Origin: Chloroflexota bacterium
GTDB lineage: Bacteria > Chloroflexota > Dehalococcoidia > SZUA-161 > SpSt-899
Assembly (NCBI GenBank): GCA_018657655.1
Contig: JABHWQ010000357.1
Span: 1-6,861 of the forward strand
Direction of reading: 5' to 3'
Length of the DNA stretch: 6,861 nt
In this document: one piece after another, positions 1-4,757 of the stretch
Numbering within the stretch: position 1 is the stretch's first letter
How the letters are laid out: the number at the start of each line of letters is the position of its first letter
The notes under the pieces: generated by a model
Database searches by the model: none
What the model was told of the DNA's origin: nothing
Seen by the model: only the letters and a program-made list of their open reading frames with translations
Made by a program: the position numbers and the translations under genes

Positions 1-261
1 CATGATGTCCTCGGAACCTCGGAGCGGGGTAACCTGCGCGCCCATGGGCACGAAGTCCGCATAACCTCTAACCGCCATCGCCTGCTGTGGGCAAATCTTT
101 ACGCAGCACATGCACTCCCAGCACATCTTGGGATCGCGGTTGTAGGCCTTCATGGTCTCTTTGTCCAAGACCATCAGGTCATTGGGACAAATGTGCATGC
201 AGGCAGTCTTGTCCTGGCCTTTGCAGCCATCGCATTTTTCTGTGATTACATAACTTGGCAT
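1..261 (-). CDS. aprB: Adenylylsulfate (APS) reductase beta subunit, N-terminal part, cut by window edge
   Basis: AprB is the iron-sulfur electron-transfer subunit of cytoplasmic APS reductase; with the flavoprotein AprA it reduces APS to sulfite and AMP. The 87 visible residues begin MPSYVITEKCDGCKG and contain two ferredoxin-type [4Fe-4S] motifs: C10-x2-C13-x7-C21-x3-C25 and C47-x2-C50-x2-C53-x3-C57. They continue into the GYADFVPMGAQVTPLRG stretch typical of AprB. The ATG at 261-259 is chosen because AAAGGAGG (274-267) lies 5 nt upstream. The gene follows sat on the same strand after 133 nt, matching the sat-aprB-aprA order common in sulfate reducers; aprA is expected beyond the left edge but is not seen. 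The C-terminal part is missing only because the window ends. Identification is firm from the cysteine pattern and flanking sequence. Confidence 0.96.
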   Translation of the reverse strand, partial: MPSYVITEKCDGCKGQDKTACMHICPNDLMVLDKETMKAYNRDPKMCWECMCCVKICPQQAMAVRGYADFVPMGAQVTPLRGSEDIM

Positions 262-394
262 ACATTCCTCCTTTAGTGATTTACCTTAGGATTTGAATCG
301 CGACTGTGTTTTGATTAACTCTATGTTATCGCGCCTCACCTCCTCTCCATAAAGTTGTTTATTAAAGTTTCCCTTTACTAGTATATGAATGCAA
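262..394 (-). promoter_or_regulatory. sat-aprB intergenic leader with candidate internal promoter
   Basis: This 133-nt AT-rich gap on the minus strand holds a possible sigma70-type promoter: -35 TTCATA (389-384), 17-nt spacer, -10 TTTAAT (366-361), start near 354. That would give aprB a leader of about 93 nt. The leader contains AGGAGGTGA (344-336), a long match to the usual anti-Shine-Dalgarno sequence far from the aprB start, inside a 4-codon reading frame (ATG at 350, TGA at 338-336). A weak bulged hairpin can form at 330-313, and another small one (TAAAG/CTTTA) at 377-363. No convincing terminator separates sat from aprB, so read-through from sat is likely. AT-rich sequence gives promoter-like matches by chance, so the internal promoter is tentative. 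Confidence 0.3.
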
Positions 395-1588
395 TTAAGC
401 TTCGCTCTGGTAATGAGCCATCAAAATTTTGGCGACTTCAGGTCTAGCGAATTCAGCAGGCAATGCTTGTCCGGCAGCCAGCATTTCACGAACCTTGGTG
501 CCAGAAAGCATCAAATAATCCTCATTGGAATGTGGGCAATCGCGCATCATTACGATATTTTCGCACTTCTTGCACCAGACTGTGTGGTCACCTTTGTAAA
601 TATCGATCAGCAGGGCATCTTTCGGGATTTCATCGAAAATAGTCTGGGCATCGAAAGGCCCGTAATAATCGCCAACTCCAGCGTGATCGCGACCGGTGAT
701 CAAGGTGGTGGCTCCCATGTTCTGGCGGAACACGGCGTGCAGCAATGCTTCGCGTGGACCGGCGTAGAGCATATCGAAACCGTAGCCAGTGACCTCTGCA
801 GTGTTGGGTTCGAAGTAGAGGTCCACCATTTTGCGGATGCAGCCATCGCGCACATCGGCAGGGATGTCACCCTTTTTCAGTTTGCCCAGCAGCATGTGGA
901 TGACCGCGCCATCGGCGTTCATCGCCTTCATGGCCATCTTGGTGAGTTCTTCATGAGCTCGGTGCATGGGATTGCGAGTCTGGAACGCTACGACTTTCTT
1001 CCAGCCGTTCTTCTGAATCATCTCGCGGATTTGCATGGCGGTGCGGAAAGTCTCTGGGAATTCTTTATCGAAGTAGGAGTAGTTGAGTACCTGGATAGGA
1101 CCGGAGATGAAAGTCTTGCCGACGCTCATCCAAGCGGCAACACCCGGGTGTTTCTCATCGGTAGTGCCGTATACTTTCTCGGCGACGTGCTTCATTTGCT
1201 CATCGGAGGCTTCTTCTATTTTCTCTATATTCTGGATGGCGATAATTGGATTGCCTTCGACGTTGGGGTCCTTAAGGGCGATTCTCTTGGCGTCCTTGAT
1301 CGCGCTGGCATCCTGAACTACGTTCACTACAGGAGTAGGCCAGAAAAGGCCATTTTTGAGTTGCATTTTATCGGCTACGCTCAAGGTCTCTTCCAAACCC
1401 ATGAAACCTGTCAGGGGATTGAAATAGCCGCTTCCCATCATTACTGCATTTGCAGCTGCCTGGGAACACACTACTATGGAAGGTAGCGTGGAGGCTTCTT
1501 TTTCAAGTTCGGCTCGCTTTGCGCTGTCTGCAACGTACAGCGGATTTAGGGTGTCTGAACCATGTGGTTTAATGAGTTCGTCTGCCAT
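395..1588 (-). CDS. sat: Sulfate adenylyltransferase (ATP sulfurylase)
   Basis: Sat joins ATP and sulfate into APS and pyrophosphate, the activating first step of cytoplasmic sulfate reduction. The 397-residue product matches the single-domain prokaryotic Sat family, with no APS-kinase domain. Visible active-site motifs are QTRNPMHRAH at 203-212 (the QxRNPxHxxH nucleotide-binding motif) and GRDHAGVGD at 299-307. C339-x2-C342-x8-C351-x-H353 near the C-terminus resembles the zinc-binding cysteine/histidine cluster of some bacterial Sat proteins; metal binding here is inferred. The ATG at 1588 is preferred because GGAGAG (1598-1593) lies 4 nt upstream. An in-frame TTG at 1600 overlaps that ribosome site and is unlikely. 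The gene heads a probable sat-aprBA operon and is preceded by a long structured leader whose first part is shared with the dsrAB leader. No frameshift or missing motif is seen. Confidence 0.97.
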   Translation of the reverse strand: MADELIKPHGSDTLNPLYVADSAKRAELEKEASTLPSIVVCSQAAANAVMMGSGYFNPLTGFMGLEETLSVADKMQLKNGLFWPTPVVNVVQDASAIKDAKRIALKDPNVEGNPIIAIQNIEKIEEASDEQMKHVAEKVYGTTDEKHPGVAAWMSVGKTFISGPIQVLNYSYFDKEFPETFRTAMQIREMIQKNGWKKVVAFQTRNPMHRAHEELTKMAMKAMNADGAVIHMLLGKLKKGDIPADVRDGCIRKMVDLYFEPNTAEVTGYGFDMLYAGPREALLHAVFRQNMGATTLITGRDHAGVGDYYGPFDAQTIFDEIPKDALLIDIYKGDHTVWCKKCENIVMMRDCPHSNEDYLMLSGTKVREMLAAGQALPAEFARPEVAKILMAHYQSEA

Positions 1589-1618
1589 TTTTCTCTCCAA
1601 TTCATCAAAGATTTTGAA

Positions 1619-1666
1619 ATTATCGACGACCCGACGCTCGGGTCGAGGGACCCGATAATACCCGAG
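1619..1666 (-). promoter_or_regulatory. Competing hairpins in the sat leader, upstream of the ribosome site
   Basis: On the minus strand the last part of the sat leader is dense in inverted repeats. CGACCCGA and TCGGGTCG (1645-1638 and 1634-1627) form a perfect 8-bp stem with a 3-nt loop. It can be enclosed by ATTATCG and CGATAAT (1659-1653 and 1625-1619). Two other stems use the same bases and so exclude it: GGGTC/GACCC (1653-1649 and 1644-1640, 4-nt loop) and CTCGGGT/ACCCGAG (1666-1660 and 1643-1637). Mutually exclusive stems about 20 nt before the sat ribosome site suit a translational or attenuation switch. There is no clean U-tract after the main stem, so it is not a standard intrinsic terminator. 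The pairing is seen directly; the switching role is inferred. Confidence 0.45.
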
Positions 1667-1771
1667 GAAATAGTATCACCGTTGAGATATAGGGGGCATC
1701 GGCTGGGCGACTTATATTCTGCCGAAGAAAAGACCTAAAAGCCCTCCGGGTTTCTAGGTATATATGCGTAG
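1665..1771 (-). promoter_or_regulatory. Conserved leader element, sat copy
   Basis: Read on the minus strand, this stretch matches 4522-4630 in front of dsrA. Shared blocks in order are CTA(C/G)GCAT, TATACCTAGAA, AGGTCTTTTCTTCGG, TAAGTCG, GCCGATGC and GGTGATA, with nearly equal spacing; over the first 76-78 nt about three quarters of the positions agree. The first hairpin pairs ACCTAGAA (1759-1752) with TTTTAGGT (1740-1733): 8 bp including one G-U, then an A-C mismatch, CCC/GGG and a GGA loop. A second stem pairs CTTCGGC (1727-1721) with GCCGATG (1703-1697), with one internal mismatch. The predicted promoter ends just upstream, so the element would lie near the transcript 5' end. I match it to no known riboswitch; an RNA leader or a DNA operator are both possible. 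Confidence 0.75.
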
Positions 1772-1782
1772 TACTTTTTTGT

Positions 1783-1811
1783 ATGGTAGGTAAATCGCAC
1801 CAAACTAACAA
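1783..1811 (-). promoter_or_regulatory. Candidate sat promoter
   Basis: On the minus strand, TTGTTA (1811-1806) as -35 and TACCAT (1788-1783) as -10 are separated by 17 nt; each matches the sigma70 consensus at 4 of 6 positions. The predicted start near 1776 lies just before the conserved leader element and gives sat a leader of about 190 nt. The spacing pattern TTGTT, CGAT, CTACC recurs upstream of the dsrA copy of the element, which supports a functional promoter or activator site more than the individual hexamers do. Confidence 0.45.
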
Positions 1812-1857
1812 AATGTTTAACGGATCAGCTTTTTATTAGCTTGGAAAGTCTCATAAG

Positions 1858-1886
1858 TTGCGGCTTAATTGCATGCGCGTTATAAT
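1858..1886 (+). promoter_or_regulatory. Promoter of the response regulator, probably giving a leaderless mRNA
   Basis: TTGCGG (1858-1863) and a perfect TATAAT (1881-1886) are separated by exactly 17 nt. The expected transcription start falls at about 1893-1896, on or within 3 nt of the regulator ATG at 1896. There is no purine-rich ribosome site in front of that ATG, which fits a leaderless or nearly leaderless message. The promoter is back to back with the candidate sat promoter about 50 bp away, so a regulator bound between them could affect both. Confidence 0.65.
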
Positions 1887-1895
1887 GTAAGTACG

Positions 1896-2570
1896 ATGTG
1901 CGCGGACAAAATCAGGGTCATTATTGCAGACGACCACAAGGTGGTGCGCGAAGGAACCCGGGAGATTCTGCAAAAAGAGAGCGATCTCGAAGTTGTAGGC
2001 GAAGCCGGAGATGGTGAAGAGGCGGTTGAGCTGGTCAAAAAGTTGAATCCTGATGTGGTCATAATGGATATCGCAATGCCCCGCCTTAATGGCATCGAAG
2101 CTACCAAACAGATCAAAGCTATTGCCCCTGGAATAGCTATACTTATCTTGACTGGCTATGAGCATGACCAGTATGTATTTGCACTTTTAGAAGCCGGTGC
2201 AGCAGGTTACTTGCTGAAAGACGTCCGTGGACAGGAAGTCGTTGAAGCGATACGGGCCGTGCATGCCGGGGAGTCAGTACTTCACCCTGTGGTGGCGCGC
2301 AAAGCGCTGGATCATTTTGTGCACCCCGAAGGCAAAAGAGAAGTTTCTAAATTCCAAACCCTGACCGATAGGGAGATAGAAGTGCTCCGTTTTGCTGCCA
2401 GGGGCCATGGCAACAAAGAAATCGCTGCTGAGCTTGATCTTAGTGTGCGTACAATTCAGGCGCATCTTGGCAATATTTTCAATAAACTGAAGGTGGGCTC
2501 TCGTACTGAAGCTGTCATCATCGGTTTGAAAAACGGACTGCTGACGTTGGATGATATAAAGGAAACTTAG
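1896..2570 (+). CDS. Two-component response regulator, NarL/LuxR family
   Basis: This 224-residue protein is a phosphorylation-dependent DNA-binding regulator. The receiver domain (about 6-122) has the acidic pair D12/D13, phosphoacceptor D58 in VVIMDIAMP, T86 in ILTGY and K108 in LLKD, so the phosphorylation site is complete. A LuxR-type helix-turn-helix follows (about 153-215), with TLTDREIEVLRFAARG, the NKEIAAELDLSVRTIQAH recognition region and the HLGNIFNKL dimer helix. ATG 1896 is chosen because the TATAAT box overlaps the only upstream in-frame start (TTG 1869). The downstream kinase on the same strand is a HisKA_3 enzyme, the usual partner class for NarL-type regulators, so the two are probably cognate, although 183 nt separate them. 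Its position between sat-apr and dsrAB suggests control of those operons; the target genes are inferred, not shown. Confidence 0.93.
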   Translation: MCADKIRVIIADDHKVVREGTREILQKESDLEVVGEAGDGEEAVELVKKLNPDVVIMDIAMPRLNGIEATKQIKAIAPGIAILILTGYEHDQYVFALLEAGAAGYLLKDVRGQEVVEAIRAVHAGESVLHPVVARKALDHFVHPEGKREVSKFQTLTDREIEVLRFAARGHGNKEIAAELDLSVRTIQAHLGNIFNKLKVGSRTEAVIIGLKNGLLTLDDIKET

Positions 2571-2584
2571 CAGGGAATCATTAT

Positions 2585-2710
2585 ATGCGTGGTCCTGAAA
2601 CCACTGTGGGTCGTGTTGATCTGTTAAATAATCCTCAGTATAGCTTCGGTTATAAAGCTCCTTTCTATCTATCAATTTACTCTATATGGCTAAAAACAGG
2701 TCGTCGTTGA
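2585..2710 (+). CDS. Possible 41-residue protein between regulator and kinase (unrecognised)
   Basis: An open frame from ATG 2585 to TGA 2708-2710 begins MRGPETTVGRV and ends SIWLKTGRR. AGGGA (2572-2576) lies 8 nt before the start, and the frame begins 14 nt after the regulator stop. The middle, FYLSIYSIWL, is hydrophobic but too short for a confident membrane helix. I recognise no family. An open frame of this length arises by chance fairly often, and the same DNA holds small inverted repeats (2589-2593 with 2600-2604; 2639-2644 with 2649-2654 around a TTCG loop) that could instead be regulatory or a weak terminator. It is listed because it fills most of the otherwise empty gap. Confidence 0.18.
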   Translation: MRGPETTVGRVDLLNNPQYSFGYKAPFYLSIYSIWLKTGRR

Positions 2711-2753
2711 AACACCATTATCACGTCTTTCTTACACTAACCGATTCCACACA

Positions 2754-4424
2754 ATGGTGTGGTTGAGTATGGATATATTTATGAAGAAGCCAATAGAAAC
2801 GAATCAGTATCCCAAAAATATAAAACCGATGAGTTCGCAGGATACCCGGGGGGATCTGGAGAAACAGGTTGCGCCCCTTGAGAAAAACCAGCAAAGGCTG
2901 GCTGCGTTAAATGCCATTTCCAGTCTTATCACTGAATCTCTGGAAAATCGAGAGGCACTTTTACTCGCGGCTGACAAGATAACCGAGGTGATGGATTCGG
3001 ATGCCATGATCGTGTTCCTCCTCGATGAGGAAACCGGTGAGCTTGCGTTGGAATTATATCGTGGAGTTTCTGCTGATTTTGTTGAAGGCGTCAAAAGAAT
3101 CAAAGTTGGTGATGGATTCAATGGGAAAGTCGCTGAGACGGGACTGCCTCTGGTGATTGATGACGCTACAACGAATCCGCTTTTGAGCAAGGATGAAGTG
3201 ATTACCGAAGGCATAAAGTCCCAACTTATCGTTCCATTGAAATCCAAAGGAGAAGTGATTGGCACGGTCTGCATGGCCAGGCGCAAACCGGTACAATTCG
3301 ATGAAGACGAAGTAGGTCTGTTAAGCAGTATTGGAAATCAGATCGGTGCAACCTTAGAAAACGCTCGTCTTTATCAGGACATGAAACGAACGCTAAGGCA
3401 ACTGCAACAATCTGAAGAGCGTTACCGAGATCTCTTCGAAAATGCCAGTGATGCTATCTGGGTTCATGATTTGGAGGGTGAGACTGTCACATCTAATCAA
3501 GCATGTGAGAAGGTTACAGGGTTCACCGAAGCCGAGCTGAAAGAAATGCCGATTGATATGTTGATGGATCTCTTTGGCAAATCATGTATTGAAAACATTG
3601 AGGCAAGCTTGCTTAGGAATGAGACGATTGATCACCGTTGTGAAGTCAGGCTGGATAAGAAGAGTGGGGCTAAAGCTATTGTTGAAATCACCACCAGCTT
3701 AATAGCCCATGATGGTGAAGCCGTAGGCTTTCAACATGCTGCCAGGGATGTGACGGAAGAGCGGCGAATGGAGGAGAATCTTCGCTACTACCTGCAACAA
3801 GTCACCAGAGCACAAGAAGAAGAACGGAAGCGCATTGCCCGAGATTTGCACGATGAAACGCTACAAAACCTGATTGTCATGTCACGTCAATTGGACAAAA
3901 TCACTTCCAGCGAAGCGCTCTGGGAGGAAAGCCTTGAGGTAGTGCGCGGTTTCAAAAAGCAGATTGAATTTGCAATACAGGAAATTCGCCGTTTCAGTCA
4001 TGACCTGCGCCCCTCTGTGCTGGATGATCTCGGGTTGTTGCCTGCACTGGAACTTTTGGCTGATGATATGGAAAAGCAGGGAGTTGTTACCAATTTCAAA
4101 GTGAGTGGCGAAGCGCGGCGACTATCTCCCGAGGCGGAAGTGATGCTTTTTCGTATTGCACAGGAGGCTACCAGAAATATCTGGAGACATGCGGAGGCGT
4201 CATCTGCGGAGGTGGCAATTGAATTCGTCAATTCCAGATTGAAGATGATCATTAAAGATAACGGCAAGGGATTTAGATTGCCGCATAGTCTCGGAGATCA
4301 AGCAAGCATGGGCAAACTGGGGTTGGCTGGAATGCAGGAAAGGGCTCGTTTGCTTGGAGCTAATCTGAGGCTGGATACCAAGCCTCGTAAAGGAACTAGA
4401 ATTACGGTGGAAGTCCGTATTTGA
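2754..4424 (+). CDS. Cytoplasmic GAF-PAS sensor histidine kinase, HisKA_3 (NarX-like) family
   Basis: This 556-residue kinase should autophosphorylate and pass phosphate to the adjacent NarL-type regulator. Order of parts: a short N-terminal helical stretch (about 30-50), a GAF domain (about 55-205), a PAS domain (about 219-337, EERYRDLFENASDAIWVHD), a linking helix, then the HisKA_3 dimerisation domain with phosphoacceptor H366 in RKRIARDLHDETLQNL. The ATPase domain (about 460-556) has N475 in EATRNIWRHA, DNGKGF at 502-507 and LGLAGMQERA at 522-531. No signal peptide or membrane segment is seen, so it probably senses a cytoplasmic signal such as redox state, gas or metabolite; the ligand is unknown. 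The start is uncertain: ATG 2754, 2769 and 2781 are in frame and none has a clear ribosome site. Function as a kinase is firm; a role in sulfate-reduction control is inferred from position. Confidence 0.93.
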   Translation: MVWLSMDIFMKKPIETNQYPKNIKPMSSQDTRGDLEKQVAPLEKNQQRLAALNAISSLITESLENREALLLAADKITEVMDSDAMIVFLLDEETGELALELYRGVSADFVEGVKRIKVGDGFNGKVAETGLPLVIDDATTNPLLSKDEVITEGIKSQLIVPLKSKGEVIGTVCMARRKPVQFDEDEVGLLSSIGNQIGATLENARLYQDMKRTLRQLQQSEERYRDLFENASDAIWVHDLEGETVTSNQACEKVTGFTEAELKEMPIDMLMDLFGKSCIENIEASLLRNETIDHRCEVRLDKKSGAKAIVEITTSLIAHDGEAVGFQHAARDVTEERRMEENLRYYLQQVTRAQEEERKRIARDLHDETLQNLIVMSRQLDKITSSEALWEESLEVVRGFKKQIEFAIQEIRRFSHDLRPSVLDDLGLLPALELLADDMEKQGVVTNFKVSGEARRLSPEAEVMLFRIAQEATRNIWRHAEASSAEVAIEFVNSRLKMIIKDNGKGFRLPHSLGDQASMGKLGLAGMQERARLLGANLRLDTKPRKGTRITVEVRI

Positions 4425-4479
4425 ATGACGATGATTATTAATGCAATGCTAATGCATAGTGCAGTACCCGTTTCCCTAA

Positions 4480-4509
4480 TTGTTGACGGTACGCCGATAC
4501 AACTACCGT
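4480..4509 (+). promoter_or_regulatory. Candidate dsrAB promoter region
   Basis: This stretch precedes the dsrA copy of the conserved leader element and resembles the sat promoter region: TTGTT, 10 nt, CGAT, 4 nt, CTACC, against 9 nt and 4 nt in front of sat. TTGTTG (4480-4485) with TACCGT (4504-4509) at 18 nt, or TTGACG (4483-4488) with the same -10 at 15 nt, are possible sigma70 readings, both with a poor -10. Predicted transcription would begin near 4516, just before the element, giving a leader of about 240 nt. The weak -10 suggests dependence on an activator, if it is the true promoter. Confidence 0.4.
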
Positions 4510-4521
4510 TCCCTTCCTGCG

Positions 4522-4630
4522 CTAGGCATTTATACCTAGAATGCAGCTGAGCTTTCTAGGTCTTTTCTTCGGTAAAAAAGTAAGTCGGCCTGCCGATGCT
4601 CTCCAAGCGGGGCGGGTGATAGCATTATCT
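4522..4630 (+). promoter_or_regulatory. Conserved leader element, dsrAB copy
   Basis: This is the second copy of the element found in front of sat, in the same orientation relative to its gene. ACCTAGAA (4534-4541) pairs with TTCTAGGT (4554-4561) as a perfect 8-bp stem, followed by a T-T mismatch, a GC/GC pair of base pairs and a 6-nt loop. The sat copy has the mismatch at the same place and a C-G where this one has G-C. CTTTTCTTCGG follows at 4562-4572. CTTCGGT (4567-4573) pairs with GCCGATG (4592-4598), then GGTGATA at 4615-4621 and ATT at 4624-4626. In this copy only, CTAGG (4522-4526) also matches CCTAG (4535-4539), so an alternative upstream hairpin would compete with the main stem. No known riboswitch class is recognised. 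Confidence 0.75.
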
Positions 4631-4757
4631 AAGGATTTAGAGAAAATGGGCGGTAAGTAAACCTGTGTCCATTATTTTGGCCTCTTGAGAAGTTATCCGG
4701 AAGGCTTCCAAGGGGTCATTCGTGTGGTTTTAGCCGATAATAATAAAGGAGGTAAAC
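4631..4757 (+). promoter_or_regulatory. Remainder of the dsrAB leader and the dsrA ribosome site
   Basis: Together with 4425-4521 and the conserved element this completes a 333-nt gap without a clear gene. It holds a 4-codon frame (ATG 4646-4648 to TAA 4658-4660) with AAGGA 10 nt upstream, too short to assess, and an imperfect palindrome GGAAGGCTTCC (4699-4709). The dsrA ribosome site is AAAGGAGGT (4745-4753), 4 nt before the ATG. No intrinsic terminator was recognised after the kinase stop at 4424; 4425-4479 contains only short TGCAT repeats. Confidence 0.5.

Noticed and set aside
389..1486. A 365-codon plus-strand open frame antisense to sat
   Set aside because: It lies wholly opposite an intact, motif-complete sat gene, resembles no family, and has no ribosome site. 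It is a by-product of sat codon usage.
1830..1845. AGCT-7 nt-AGCT inverted repeat upstream of the regulator promoter
   Set aside because: Arms of only 4 bp with an AT-rich loop; expected by chance in this composition.
1869..1895. Upstream TTG start for the response regulator
   Set aside because: It would place the TATAAT promoter box inside the coding region and add nine residues before the normal receiver-domain start.
1665..4630. The inverted repeat read as the ends of a composite mobile element enclosing the two-component genes
   Set aside because: The copies are diverged, are not at sharp boundaries, have no transposase or target duplication, and each sits in the leader of a sulfate-reduction gene in matching orientation. 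Shared regulation explains them better, though an ancient duplication of the leader is possible.
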